From Dictyoglomaceae bacterium (lineage in GTDB: Bacteria > Dictyoglomota > Dictyoglomia > Dictyoglomales > Dictyoglomaceae): a stretch of 17,104 nt of DNA. The position numbers and the translations under genes were made by a program. This document shows positions 7,525 through 15,555 of the stretch, one piece after another. How positions within the stretch are numbered: position 1 is the first letter of the stretch; every line of letters starts with the position of its first letter. A model generated the notes under the pieces. It did no database searches. It was not told where the DNA came from and saw only the letters and a list, made by a program, of their open reading frames with translations. Location: NCBI GenBank assembly GCA_026417425.1, contig JAOADF010000090.1, positions 1 through 17,104 of the forward strand, written 5' to 3'.

Positions 7525-8197
7525 AATTTTAGGAATTATTTTAGCAGCAGGAAAAGGGAAGAGATTTGGAAAAGATAATAAGCTTCTTCAAGATTTAATG
7601 GGGAAGCCAGTTATATATTATTCTATTTATATTTTGGAGAAAGTTAGTGAAATTGATAATATTGTAATAGTTAGTGATAGAGAAAAAAAAGATTTATTAG
7701 AAGAGCTTATAAAAGAATGGAGATTTAAAAAGGTTAAAGATATAATTGAAGGAGGAAAGGAAAGACAAGATTCTGTATATAATGCCTTAAAATTTTTCTC
7801 TTTTTACAATTATGTTTTAATTCATGATGGTGCAAGACCATTTATAACAGAAAAATTAGTAAAAAAGATTATTCAAGAGGGGATTGAAAAAAAAGCTGTC
7901 ATTTCTGGTATTCCTGTTAAAGATACCATTAAATTAATATCTTCCATGAAGGTAGAAAAGACTCTTCCTCGAGAGAAGTTATGGCAGATTCAAACCCCTC
8001 AATTCTTTGAATACTCATTAATATTAAAAGCTCACGAGAAGGCAAGAGAAGATAATTTTTATGGAACAGATGATGGAGTATTAGTGGAAAGATTAAATTA
8101 TCCTGTATATATTATTGAAGGAGAGCCTTGGAATATAAAGATAACTACAAAGGAGGATTTAGATCTTGCCCAATGGTTAATGGAGAAAAAATTTTAA
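7514..8197 (+). CDS. ispD: 2-C-methyl-D-erythritol 4-phosphate cytidylyltransferase IspD
   Basis: IspD couples CTP to methylerythritol 4-phosphate, the third step of the MEP isoprenoid pathway. The 227-residue protein has the nucleotidyltransferase P-loop AAGKGKRFG (11-19) with a Lys at 23, and HDGARPF at 104-110. PREKLWQIQTPQFF (152-165) contains the conserved Arg, and TDDGVLVE is at 185-192. NIKITTKEDL (207-216) holds the substrate-contacting Lys and Thr. The start is a TTG at 7514 that overlaps the yacL stop, supported by GAGGAAAAG at 7501-7509. No ATG fits the conserved N-terminus. The middle of its 3' end overlaps the start of ispF. Functional assignment is strong because ispF follows directly. 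Confidence 0.94.
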   Translation: MVNKILGIILAAGKGKRFGKDNKLLQDLMGKPVIYYSIYILEKVSEIDNIVIVSDREKKDLLEELIKEWRFKKVKDIIEGGKERQDSVYNALKFFSFYNYVLIHDGARPFITEKLVKKIIQEGIEKKAVISGIPVKDTIKLISSMKVEKTLPREKLWQIQTPQFFEYSLILKAHEKAREDNFYGTDDGVLVERLNYPVYIIEGEPWNIKITTKEDLDLAQWLMEKKF

Positions 8198-8682
8198 GAG
8201 TAGGAATAGGATACGATATCCATCCCTTTTCTGAGGGAAGAAAATTGTTTTTAGGAGGTATAGAAATTCCCTATCCCAGAGGACTAAAAGGACATTCTGA
8301 TGGCGATGTTCTAATCCATGCAATTATGGATGCTTTACTGGGAGCCTTAGGACTTCCCGATATAGGCTTTTTCTTTCCCAATGATGATGTTAGATATAAA
8401 GATGTTAAAAGTACTATTCTTTTAAATGAAGTGTTGGAAATGGTTAAAAAGAAAGAATTTAAAATAGAAAATATTGATGTGGTAATCATTGCGGAAGAGC
8501 CAAAAATTTTTCCCTATAGAGAAAAGATTATTTCAAACTTATCTCATTATCTTCGTATTTCTCAAGAAGATATAAATATAAAGGCAACAACTAATGAAGG
8601 AGTAGGGTTTATAGGGAAAAAAGAAGGAATAGCAGTTTTGGCAATAGTTTTATTATCCAAGGAGAAAAACCATGGAGGATAA
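8173..8682 (+). CDS. ispF: 2-C-methyl-D-erythritol 2,4-cyclodiphosphate synthase IspF
   Basis: IspF cyclises CDP-methylerythritol 2-phosphate to MEcPP with release of CMP, two steps after IspD. The family residues are present: zinc ligands D15 and H17 in GYDIHPF, H49 in the stretch HSDGDVLIHA (41-50), and D63 in LPDIG. KATTNEGVGF (138-147) and GKKEGIA (148-154) complete the cytidine and substrate sites. The start is uncertain. ATG 8173 gives 169 residues, about eight more than usual before RVGIGYD, and its nearest strong Shine-Dalgarno (AAAGGAGGA, 8149-8157) is 15 nt away. TTG 8128 would give 184 residues. An ATT at 8191, 5 nt after GGAG, would fit the usual N-terminus but is a rare start. 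It overlaps ispD by about 25 nt, so translation is likely coupled. Homotrimer and cytosolic by family. Confidence 0.93.
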   Translation: MVNGEKILRVGIGYDIHPFSEGRKLFLGGIEIPYPRGLKGHSDGDVLIHAIMDALLGALGLPDIGFFFPNDDVRYKDVKSTILLNEVLEMVKKKEFKIENIDVVIIAEEPKIFPYREKIISNLSHYLRISQEDINIKATTNEGVGFIGKKEGIAVLAIVLLSKEKNHGG

Positions 8683-9394
8683 AATTTATGGAAAAAATAC
8701 TGTTCTTGAGGCATTAAAAGGGAATATAAGTATTAATAAAATTTTTATTTATAAAAATATTCATAAGGATAAAAAAATCTTTGAAATTATAAATTTAGCA
8801 AGAGAGAAAAAAATTCCTATTCAATTTGTGGAAAAGGAATGGATTGATAGAGAGAGTAATGAAAAATCTCAAGGAATTTTAGCATATATTTCTCCAATAA
8901 GATATCATGAATGGGAAGATATTTTAAACTCTATAAATTTTTCAAGAGATTTTATAGTAGTTTTAGATCATGTACAAGATCCTCAAAACTTGGGTTCTGC
9001 TATAAGAACATCAGAGTTTGGAGGAGCAAAAGCCCTTGTTATACCAAAGGTAAGATCCGCTCAGGTTTCTTCCTCAGTTTTTAAAGCATCTTCTGGAGCC
9101 TTAAGTTATTTACCCATTGTAAGGGTATCTAATATTTCTCAATTCTTAAAAAAATTAAAAGACCAGGGATGGTATATTGTTGGAGCGGATTTAGATACTG
9201 ATTTATTATATAATCAAGTAGAATATAAATTTCCCTTAGCGTTAATAATTGGTAATGAAGGAGAAGGATTGCATAGAATAGTAAAGCAGGAATGTGATAT
9301 ATTAGTAAAAATACCTAAATTTGGAAAGGTAGATTCTCTTAATTTGTCCGTTGCATTGGGAATTTTAATTTACAAAATTAGGGAGAGTAAATGA
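8672..9394 (+). CDS. rlmB: TrmH/SpoU-family RNA 2'-O-ribose methyltransferase, RlmB-like (23S rRNA G2251 type)
   Basis: A short N-terminal substrate-binding domain (about 1-75, with YGKNTVLEAL) precedes a SPOUT methyltransferase fold. The three SpoU motifs are clear: motif 1 DHVQDPQNLGSAIRTSEFGG (99-118) with N106 and R112, motif 2 LIIGNEGEGLHR (191-202), and motif 3 VKIPKFGKVDSLNLSVALG (212-230). These make the deep-knot S-adenosylmethionine site. The 240-residue length and the YGKN N-terminus fit RlmB, which methylates the 2'-OH of G2251 in 23S rRNA. Other TrmH members can modify tRNA or other rRNA sites, so exact specificity is inferred. ATG 8672 has AAGGAG at 8659-8664 and overlaps ispF by 11 nt. 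In many Firmicutes the same gene lies close to mrnC and cysS, so its position directly after ispF is a variant of that neighbourhood. Confidence 0.88.
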   Translation: MEDKIYGKNTVLEALKGNISINKIFIYKNIHKDKKIFEIINLAREKKIPIQFVEKEWIDRESNEKSQGILAYISPIRYHEWEDILNSINFSRDFIVVLDHVQDPQNLGSAIRTSEFGGAKALVIPKVRSAQVSSSVFKASSGALSYLPIVRVSNISQFLKKLKDQGWYIVGADLDTDLLYNQVEYKFPLALIIGNEGEGLHRIVKQECDILVKIPKFGKVDSLNLSVALGILIYKIRESK

Positions 9395-10281
9395 AAGAGA
9401 TATTAAAAGATTTTCTTTTTTATTTACAATATGAAAAAAGTTTATCATTAAATTCTTTTAATGCTTATAAGAGGGATTTATCTGATTTTATAGAGTTTTT
9501 AATAGGAAACGGTACAAATCTTGAAAATTTTAATAGAAAGATATGGCAAGAATATTTAGAAAATTTATATTCTAAATATACTCCAAGATCTATTTCTCGA
9601 AAAATTTCTGCAATAAGAACCTTTTTTAAATTTCTAACAAGGGAAGGATATATAAAAAAGAATTATGTAAATCTTATTAATATTCCAAGGATTCCTCAAC
9701 TTCTACCTTCCTTTTTGGAAGAAAATGAAGTTTTGAATTTTTTAAGTCTACCTGATCCTACAACTCCTTTAGGTAGAAGAAACCAAGCAATCTTAGAAAC
9801 TCTGTATGCAGGAGGTTTTAGAGTATCAGAACTAGTTAATCTAAATTTAGAGGATATAGATTTAAAAAAAGGGTTAATCAGATGTTTTGGAAAGGGAAGT
9901 AAAGAGAGGATTGTTCCTATAGGGGAATATGCAAAGGAAAGTTTAGGAAAATATTTGGAAATAAGAATATATTTTAATCCAAAAGAAAAGGAAAAGGCAT
10001 TATTCTTAAATAAGCTTGGAAGTAGAATAAGCAGGCAAGGAGTATGGTTAATTGTAAATAAATATAAAAAAATTTTGAATCTCCCTAAAAAGGTATCTCC
10101 TCATACTTTTAGACATAGTTTTGCTACCCATCTCTTATCCCATGGGGCGGATATAAGAATTGTTCAAGAGCTTTTAGGGCATTCAAATATTTCCACTACA
10201 CAAATCTATACTCATATAACCTCTAATAGATTACATGAGGTTTATAAAAAATTTCATCCTTTATCAAGGAGAACAAAATGA
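9391..10281 (+). CDS. xerD: Site-specific tyrosine recombinase XerD
   Basis: The N-terminal SAM-like core-binding domain (about 1-85) includes [19 protein letters not shown] helices and [14 protein letters not shown]. It precedes a catalytic domain with every active-site residue: R144 (GGFRVSEL), K168 (GKGSKER), H238 and R241 ([14 protein letters not shown]), H264 ([15 protein letters not shown]) and nucleophile Y273. The 296-residue length and lack of extra domains fit chromosomal XerC/XerD, which resolve chromosome dimers at dif with FtsK. The neighbourhood xerD-deoB-pdp resembles Bacillus ripX-drm-punA-pdp, which favours XerD over XerC or a phage integrase. It starts at ATG 9391 with a 4-nt ATGA overlap and ends in another 4-nt overlap with deoB. 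No dif-like site was recognised in the window. Confidence 0.91.
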   Translation: MKEILKDFLFYLQYEKSLSLNSFNAYKRDLSDFIEFLIGNGTNLENFNRKIWQEYLENLYSKYTPRSISRKISAIRTFFKFLTREGYIKKNYVNLINIPRIPQLLPSFLEENEVLNFLSLPDPTTPLGRRNQAILETLYAGGFRVSELVNLNLEDIDLKKGLIRCFGKGSKERIVPIGEYAKESLGKYLEIRIYFNPKEKEKALFLNKLGSRISRQGVWLIVNKYKKILNLPKKVSPHTFRHSFATHLLSHGADIRIVQELLGHSNISTTQIYTHITSNRLHEVYKKFHPLSRRTK

Positions 10282-11444
10282 AAAGGGTTATTCTAATTGT
10301 CTTAGATGGTGTAGGAATAGGTGAACTTCCTGATGCTTATAAATTTAATGATCAAGGAAGTAATACCTTGGCAAATATAGCAAGGGCAATAGGTGGATTA
10401 AATCTTCCCAACTTAGAAAAATTAGGTCTTTCTAATATCTATCCAATTTATGGATTAAAACCTCAAAAAAAACCTCTTTCCTATTTTGGAAAAATGATAG
10501 AAAAGTCTCCAGGTAAGGATACTACCACTGGTCATTGGGAAATTGCAGGTTTAATTTTAGATAAACCCTTTCCTACTTATCCTAAAGGTTTTCCTAAGGA
10601 AATTATAGAAAAATTCGAAAGGGAGATTGGAAGAAAAGTTTTGGGAAATTATCCTGCATCGGGAACGGAGATAATTGAAAGATTAGGTGAGGAACATATG
10701 AAAACCGGCTATCCCATAGTTTATACCTCTGCGGATAGTGTTTTTCAGATAGCAGTTCATGAAGAAATCATCCCTATTGAGGAACTTTACAGAATGTGCA
10801 AGATTGCAAGAAATATTCTTCAGGGAGAGCATGGAGTAGCAAGGGTTATTGCAAGACCATTCTTAGGAGAAAAGGGAAATTTTTATAGAACTCCAAGAAG
10901 AAAAGATTTTTCATTGCCACCACCAAGAAAGACATTATTGGATTATTTAAAGGAAAGGGGAAAGGATGTTATTGGAGTTGGAAAAATTGAGGATATTTTT
11001 GCAGGAAAGGGTCTTACATTAAGTTTACATCAAGATAATAATAAGGAAGGGATGGAAAATATTATTAAAGCTATGAATATTTTAAGAGAGGGAATAATCA
11101 TTGCAAATCTTGTAGATTTTGATATGCTTTATGGACATAGAAATAATGTAGAAGGATTTGTGATGGCATTAGAGGAATTTGATGCTTTTATTCCTAAGCT
11201 TATCTCTTTATTGAAACATGAAGACATTTTAATAATTACTGCAGATCATGGATGTGATCCAACTACAGAAAGTACCGATCATTCTCGAGAATATGTTCCT
11301 TTATTAGTATATTCCCCAAGTTTCTTAAAATCAGGTTCTTTAGGAACACAATCTTCCTTTTCAAATATTGGAAAAACTATTTTAGATTATTTTAAGATAG
11401 AAAACGAATTAGATGGAGAGAGCTTTTTAGAAGAATTGATTTGA
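10278..11444 (+). CDS. deoB: Phosphopentomutase DeoB
   Basis: DeoB interconverts (deoxy)ribose 1-phosphate and 5-phosphate, linking nucleoside breakdown to the pentose phosphate pathway. The 388-residue protein is an alkaline-phosphatase-superfamily enzyme. Its two metal sites are formed by D10 ([12 protein letters not shown]), D282 and H287 ([11 protein letters not shown]), D323 and H324 ([10 protein letters not shown]) and H335 (STDHSRE). The phosphorylated Thr lies in [10 protein letters not shown], most likely T82. The spacing of these ligands matches the B. cereus enzyme as I remember it. The cap domain lies between about residues 100 and 215. ATG 10278 overlaps the xerD stop by 4 nt. 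With pdp downstream it forms a pyrimidine nucleoside salvage pair. Confidence 0.96.
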   Translation: MKRVILIVLDGVGIGELPDAYKFNDQGSNTLANIARAIGGLNLPNLEKLGLSNIYPIYGLKPQKKPLSYFGKMIEKSPGKDTTTGHWEIAGLILDKPFPTYPKGFPKEIIEKFEREIGRKVLGNYPASGTEIIERLGEEHMKTGYPIVYTSADSVFQIAVHEEIIPIEELYRMCKIARNILQGEHGVARVIARPFLGEKGNFYRTPRRKDFSLPPPRKTLLDYLKERGKDVIGVGKIEDIFAGKGLTLSLHQDNNKEGMENIIKAMNILREGIIIANLVDFDMLYGHRNNVEGFVMALEEFDAFIPKLISLLKHEDILIITADHGCDPTTESTDHSREYVPLLVYSPSFLKSGSLGTQSSFSNIGKTILDYFKIENELDGESFLEELI

Positions 11445-11453
11445 GGTGAAAAA

Positions 11454-12755
11454 ATGAGAATGGTAGATATTATAATAAAGAAAAGAGATGGGGGAAAATT
11501 AAGTAGAGATGATATTGAATTTTTAATTGATAAATATTTAAAAAATGAAATTCCCGATTATCAATTATCCGCATTACTCATGGCAATTTATTTTAATGGA
11601 ATGGATGAAGAAGAAACCTCAATTCTTACAGAGAAAATGGCACATAGTGGTAAGATTATGGATTTGAAAGAGATATCTGGAATAAAAATAGATAAGCATA
11701 GCACTGGTGGGGTAGGAGATAAAACTACTTTAGTATTTGCACCATTAATAGCCTCCTATGGATTTCCTATAGTTAAGATGTCAGGAAGAAGCTTAGGACA
11801 TACAGGTGGAACTATTGATAAATTGGAGTCAATTCCAGGATTTAGAACAAATCTATCTTTTGAAGAAATTATTAATCAGGTTAGAAAAATTGGAATATCC
11901 ATAGTAGGACAGACAGAAGATTTAGTTCCTGCAGATAAAAAGATCTATGCTTTAAGAGATGTAACGGGAACTGTTGATTCTATACCTTTAATTGCCAGCA
12001 GTATTATGGGTAAAAAAATTGCAGGAGGTTCTGATATTATTGTATTAGATGTGAAGGTAGGGAAGGGGGCTTTCATAAATTCCCTAAATAAGGCGGAAGA
12101 ATTAGCAATGTTGATGGTGAATATTGGTAAAAGATTGGACAAAAAAATTTCTGCAGTAATATCAAATATGGATGAGCCTCTTGGGAATGCAATAGGAAAT
12201 TCATTAGAAGTCATAGAAGCAATAGAAACTTTAAAAGGTAATGGCCCTTCTGATTTAAAAGAATTAGTTATTACCCTTGGAATTCAGGCGGTTTTGTTAT
12301 CTGAAAAGGAAAAGGATGAAGAAAAAATAAGAAGAGATTTAGAAAGATTATTAAAGGATGGTTCTGCTTTAAATAAATTTAGAGAATTAATAAAAGCCCA
12401 AGGAGGGAATGAGGAAATTATTGATAATTATAAACTATTTCCTCAGGCAAAGATTCTAAAGGAAATATTTTCAAGGGAAGAAGGATATATAACTAAAATG
12501 GATGCATATCTTATTGCAAAAAGTGTTATGATTTTAGGGGCAGGAAGAGATAAAAAAGAGGATATTATTGATCTTTCTGTAGGAATAAAATTACATAAAA
12601 AATTAGGAGATAAAGTTCAGAAAAATGAACCCATTGCTACATTCTTTGCTAATGATCCTTCCAAGTTATCTATGGCACAGGAAATTTTTAAAAAGGGATA
12701 TGAAATTGGAGAAGAGAAAATTGATAAAAAATTAATTTTAAAAGTTATAAGATAG
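11454..12755 (+). CDS. pdp: Pyrimidine-nucleoside phosphorylase (nucleoside phosphorylase-II family)
   Basis: This enzyme splits uridine or thymidine with phosphate into base and (deoxy)ribose 1-phosphate, the substrate of DeoB encoded just upstream. The 433-residue protein has a small helical domain (about 1-65), the phosphate-binding KHSTGGVGDKTT (81-92), and the family signature SGRSLGHTGGTIDKLE (110-125). R168, S183 and K187 fit the base-binding residues. A C-terminal alpha/beta domain follows, with the usual GDKVQKNEPIAT-type segment. The family includes Pdp, which is broad, and DeoA, which prefers thymidine. The length and KHSTGG sequence favour the Firmicutes-type Pdp, but substrate range cannot be read from sequence alone. 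ATG 11454 has GAGGTG at 11443-11448. No purine nucleoside phosphorylase gene sits between it and deoB. Confidence 0.93.
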   Translation: MRMVDIIIKKRDGGKLSRDDIEFLIDKYLKNEIPDYQLSALLMAIYFNGMDEEETSILTEKMAHSGKIMDLKEISGIKIDKHSTGGVGDKTTLVFAPLIASYGFPIVKMSGRSLGHTGGTIDKLESIPGFRTNLSFEEIINQVRKIGISIVGQTEDLVPADKKIYALRDVTGTVDSIPLIASSIMGKKIAGGSDIIVLDVKVGKGAFINSLNKAEELAMLMVNIGKRLDKKISAVISNMDEPLGNAIGNSLEVIEAIETLKGNGPSDLKELVITLGIQAVLLSEKEKDEEKIRRDLERLLKDGSALNKFRELIKAQGGNEEIIDNYKLFPQAKILKEIFSREEGYITKMDAYLIAKSVMILGAGRDKKEDIIDLSVGIKLHKKLGDKVQKNEPIATFFANDPSKLSMAQEIFKKGYEIGEEKIDKKLILKVIR

Positions 12756-12765
12756 GGGGAAATTT

Positions 12766-13371
12766 ATGATTTTTAGTATTGGAAGTTTTCAAGAATTTAT
12801 ATGGAGATTAATGGCAATATTATTTGCCATTACAATTCACGAATATTTTCATGGAAAGGTTGCAGATTGGGAGGGAGATCCTACTCCCCGTCTTTCTGGA
12901 AGATTGACTTTAAATCCTATCGCCCATATTGATCCCATAGGCTTTTTAATGCTTATTCTTTTTAGATTTGGATGGGCAAAGCCCGTTCCTGTAAACTTTT
13001 ATAACCTAAGGAGAGGAAGAACCAGTGTAATATTAGTTTCTATTGCAGGTCCTTTATCAAATATAATTTTTGCATTTTTATTAAGTATTCTTTGGAGAAT
13101 TGATTTAAATCTTCCTGTAAACTTTATAAAATTTGTTATAGAGATGGCTATTTTAAATTTATATCTTGGAATTTTTAATCTCATCCCCATTCCTCCCTTA
13201 GATGGATCTCACATTTTGGAATCTTTACTCCCTTATTCTTACAGACATTATTTTGATTTTCTAAAAATTTATGGTTTTTTTATTTTAATCCTTTTAATTT
13301 CTACAGGAATATTATTAAGAATAATTCGTCCTATTTTATATTTTTTTATTTATCTTTTGGGTCTTTTTTAA
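12766..13371 (+). CDS. M50 family (site-2 protease-like) intramembrane metalloprotease
   Basis: This 201-residue, strongly hydrophobic protein belongs to the small M50B group with no PDZ domain. The zinc motif HEYFH is at residues 25-29 inside the first membrane helix (about 12-31). It is followed by the group's characteristic DWEGDPTPRLSGRLTLNP (34-51) and a mid segment with GWAKPVPVN. The third ligand lies in FNLIPIPPLDGSHIL, with D146. Four or five membrane helices are predicted by eye (about 12-31, 55-70, 88-110, 123-142 and 167-199). The active site appears complete. Members of this group cleave unknown membrane substrates, and some may act in regulated proteolysis. An AGGGGGA at 12754-12760, partly in the pdp stop, serves ATG 12766. 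Neighbours give no clue to its substrate. Confidence 0.88.
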   Translation: MIFSIGSFQEFIWRLMAILFAITIHEYFHGKVADWEGDPTPRLSGRLTLNPIAHIDPIGFLMLILFRFGWAKPVPVNFYNLRRGRTSVILVSIAGPLSNIIFAFLLSILWRIDLNLPVNFIKFVIEMAILNLYLGIFNLIPIPPLDGSHILESLLPYSYRHYFDFLKIYGFFILILLISTGILLRIIRPILYFFIYLLGLF

Positions 13372-13377
13372 TATAAT
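13372..13377 (+). promoter_or_regulatory. Possible -10 box of a trpS promoter
   Basis: TATAAT lies directly after the stop of the M50 gene, in the 44-nt gap before trpS. Transcription from it would leave a leader of about 30 nt containing the strong GGAGGAGA ribosome binding site (13403-13410). The best -35 candidate at 17-nt spacing is TTTATC (13349-13354), only a half match to TTGACA. Chance TATAAT is common in DNA this AT-rich. No T-box or hairpin leader fits in the gap. Confidence 0.28.
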
Positions 13378-13415
13378 TTTGTTTAAAAATCCCATACTAT
13401 ATGGAGGAGATTTAA

Positions 13416-14408
13416 ATGAAGGTAGGAAGAATTCTATCAGGTATGAGACCAACAGGAAAACTTCATTTAGGTCATAGATTGGGAGTATTAGAAAATTGGG
13501 TAAAACTGCAGGATTCTTATGAGTGTTTCTTTGAGATTGCAGACTGGCATGCTCTTACAACCCATTATAGAGAAACAGAGAGTTTAAAAGATAATATATT
13601 CCAGATGGTATGTGATTGGCTATCAGTGGGAATAGACCCAAATAAAAGTGTGATTTTCAGACAATCAGATATTTTAGAGCATAGCGAGCTTTTTCTTTTA
13701 TTTTCTATGTTTGTCCCATTACCTTGGCTTGAAAGAAACCCAACTTATAAGGAACAGTTAAGAGAAATAGAGGGAAGAGACCTTTTCACATATGGATTTT
13801 TAGGATACCCTGTCCTTCAGGCAGCAGATATTCTTATATATAGAGCGGATACTGTTCCTGTAGGAGAAGATCAGCTACCTCATTTGGAACTTACTCGAGA
13901 GATAGCTCGTAGATTTAATTATTTCTACAAGCCTATATTTCCTGAGCCTCAAGCAAAGCTCTCAGAAATACCTGCATTAATAGGAACTGATGGGAGAAGG
14001 ATGCATAAAAGTTATGGTAATACCATACCTCTTGATACCGAGGAGGATAAATTAAAAAATATTGTAAAAAATATGGTGACGGACCCGGCAAGAATAAAAA
14101 GGAGTGATCCAGGACATCCTGAAGTTTGTCCTGTTTTTGCCTATCATAAGATATTTAATATTGAAGAATGTGACTATATATACAATGCCTGTAGAACAGC
14201 AGAGATCGGATGTGTAGAGTGTAAAGAAAAACTCTTTGTTAAATTAAATGAATTTTTAGCTCCTTCCCGAGAAAAGAGAAGATATTATGTAGAGAATCCG
14301 AAAGAAGTATGGGATATTGTTTATGAAGGAAATAGAAGGGCAAAAGAAGAAGCAGAGATGACTATGGCTTTAGTAAGAGAGGCGATGGGGATAAAGCTTT
14401 GGAAATAA
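13416..14408 (+). CDS. trpS: Tryptophanyl-tRNA synthetase with a predicted [4Fe-4S] cysteine motif
   Basis: This class Ic synthetase charges tRNA-Trp. The 330-residue protein has SGMRPTGKLHLGH, containing the HIGH-type signature H17-L-G-H20, and the KMSKS-type loop M196-H-K-S199 (GRRMHKSYGN). EDQLPHLE and LQAADILIYRAD of the Rossmann core are also present. It belongs to the TrpRS group whose C-terminal domain carries extra cysteines. C238, C259, C266 and C269 form C-x20-C-x6-C-x2-C, close to the C-x22-C-x6-C-x2-C pattern that binds a [4Fe-4S] cluster near the anticodon site in T. maritima TrpRS; C252 is an additional cysteine. The Rossmann core has no large insertion. ATG 13416 follows GGAGGAGA at 13403-13410. 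The last codons overlap the start of scpA. Synthetase identity is firm; the cluster is inferred. Confidence 0.96.
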   Translation: MKVGRILSGMRPTGKLHLGHRLGVLENWVKLQDSYECFFEIADWHALTTHYRETESLKDNIFQMVCDWLSVGIDPNKSVIFRQSDILEHSELFLLFSMFVPLPWLERNPTYKEQLREIEGRDLFTYGFLGYPVLQAADILIYRADTVPVGEDQLPHLELTREIARRFNYFYKPIFPEPQAKLSEIPALIGTDGRRMHKSYGNTIPLDTEEDKLKNIVKNMVTDPARIKRSDPGHPEVCPVFAYHKIFNIEECDYIYNACRTAEIGCVECKEKLFVKLNEFLAPSREKRRYYVENPKEVWDIVYEGNRRAKEEAEMTMALVREAMGIKLWK

Positions 14409-15052
14409 TCTATAATCCCTTTTATATAATAAAAGAAATTATAAATAACGAGATCGATCCAAAAATCTTTCCATTAAGAAAAATCATAGAGCAATACCAA
14501 GTTTTAAATAAGGAAAAGTGGAAAGATTTAGATCTTACTACTTATTTTTTAGATGTAATAGTAGATGTTTTGGAAATTAAAATTAAAAATTTTTTTCCTC
14601 AAGAAAAACAAATTAAAGAAAAACAAGAAAAAACTTTTCTGATCTATGAGAATAAATGGAAGAGACTTAAAAAATATTTAGAAAAACAAGAGGAAAAAGG
14701 AATAAGGATTTTTTTTAGAGAGAAAAGGGATGAGTTTTATTTAGATATGAATGAAAAGATAAATATTACTCAAGTGTATTTATCCTGGTTGAAATCAAAG
14801 GAATATATAAACTATTCCATTGATTTTTCAATGGAAATATATAAGATTGAAGATATAATGGAGGAAATATTAAAAAAGACTAAAAGCAAAATATCCTTTT
14901 CAGAAATTGTAAAAGGATTATCCAAAAGGGAAACAATATATTATTTTCTTGCTTTATGTGAGTTAGTAAATCAGGGAAAGATTAAAGTTTACCAGAAAGA
15001 ACTATCCGATGAGATTATCTTAGAAGGAAATTTTGAATATGCAAGAATATAG
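14399..15052 (+). CDS. scpA: Divergent segregation and condensation protein A (kleisin)
   Basis: ScpA bridges the two heads of the SMC dimer and, with ScpB, forms the bacterial condensin. Identity is read from three things. An N-terminal helical segment has NEIDPKIFPLRKIIEQY (17-33). DLDLTTYFLDVIVDVLEIKIKNFFP (43-67) corresponds to the SMC-neck-binding helices. A C-terminal winged helix (about 150-212) has YYFLALCELVNQGKIKVYQ. The gene lies directly before scpB, the usual order. The conserved GPLDLLL opening is not recognisable; the protein starts IIYNPFYIIKEI. At 217 residues it is somewhat short for the family (about 230-260), and the middle is Lys/Glu-rich. The TTG start at 14399 lies inside the trpS 3' end, with GGGG at 14387-14390; no ATG fits. 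Its 3' end overlaps scpB. Without the context the call would be weaker. Confidence 0.84.
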   Translation: MEIIYNPFYIIKEIINNEIDPKIFPLRKIIEQYQVLNKEKWKDLDLTTYFLDVIVDVLEIKIKNFFPQEKQIKEKQEKTFLIYENKWKRLKKYLEKQEEKGIRIFFREKRDEFYLDMNEKINITQVYLSWLKSKEYINYSIDFSMEIYKIEDIMEEILKKTKSKISFSEIVKGLSKRETIYYFLALCELVNQGKIKVYQKELSDEIILEGNFEYARI

Positions 15053-15554
15053 AAGTTTTTTAAAGAAACAAATAGAGGGATTAATTTTTATATCTAATAA
15101 ACCTATAAGTTCCCTTGAAATATCTAAATTTATTAAAATAGATGAGAAAGAAGTTTTAGAAATATTAGAAGAATTAGAGAGAGATTATGAAGATAGGGGG
15201 ATAAATCTATATAAAATAAATGGGAAATATGAGTTTGGAACATCCCCAGAAATTTCAGGTACTATAATGAGATTTTTAAAGGAAAAGAGGGAAAAATTGA
15301 GTAAGCCTTCTCTTGAAACATTAGCAATTATTGCCTATCATCAACCTATAACTAAGGGGGAAATTGATGCATTAAGGGGTATTAAAAGCGATGGAATTAT
15401 TTATAGTTTGTTAGAAAAGGGATTCATAAAAATAGTTGGAAAGAAAGATGCTCCAGGAAAGCCCTTTCTTTATGGTGTTTCTGAAAAGTTTTATAAATAT
15501 TTTTTAATTGAAGATGAAAGACAATTAAAAGAAATCAGAGAATTTGAGGATTAA
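15039..15554 (+). CDS. scpB: Segregation and condensation protein B
   Basis: ScpB dimerises and binds the middle of ScpA, completing the SMC-ScpAB complex. The 171-residue protein has two winged-helix domains. The first covers about 1-80 (EGLIFISNKPISSLEISKF). The second, about 85-160, contains the family hallmark LETLAIIAYHQPITKGEID, then ALRGIKSDGIIYSLLEKGFI, and PGKPFLYGVSEKF near its end. The usual YGTT-type turn here is YGVS, a small change. ATG 15039 is chosen over TTG 15033 because AAGGA (15024-15028) is only 4 nt from the TTG but 10 nt from the ATG. The gene overlaps scpA by 14 nt, so the two subunits are probably made by coupled translation. The smc gene is not in the window. Confidence 0.94.
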   Translation: MQEYRSFLKKQIEGLIFISNKPISSLEISKFIKIDEKEVLEILEELERDYEDRGINLYKINGKYEFGTSPEISGTIMRFLKEKREKLSKPSLETLAIIAYHQPITKGEIDALRGIKSDGIIYSLLEKGFIKIVGKKDAPGKPFLYGVSEKFYKYFLIEDERQLKEIREFED

Positions 15555-15555
15555 A

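Noticed and set aside
9391..10281. The tyrosine recombinase as an integrase of a mobile element
   Set aside because: Length, lack of extra domains, tight 4-nt overlaps with housekeeping neighbours and the xerD-deoB context point to chromosomal XerD; no attachment sites or phage genes are present.
13305..13350. Imperfect hairpin (ATTATT-AAG-AATAAT with AGGA/TCCT outside) followed by a T-rich tract near the end of the M50 gene, resembling a terminator
   Set aside because: The stem is AT-rich with an internal loop, lies inside coding sequence for a hydrophobic C-terminus rich in TTT codons, and would be a poor terminator.
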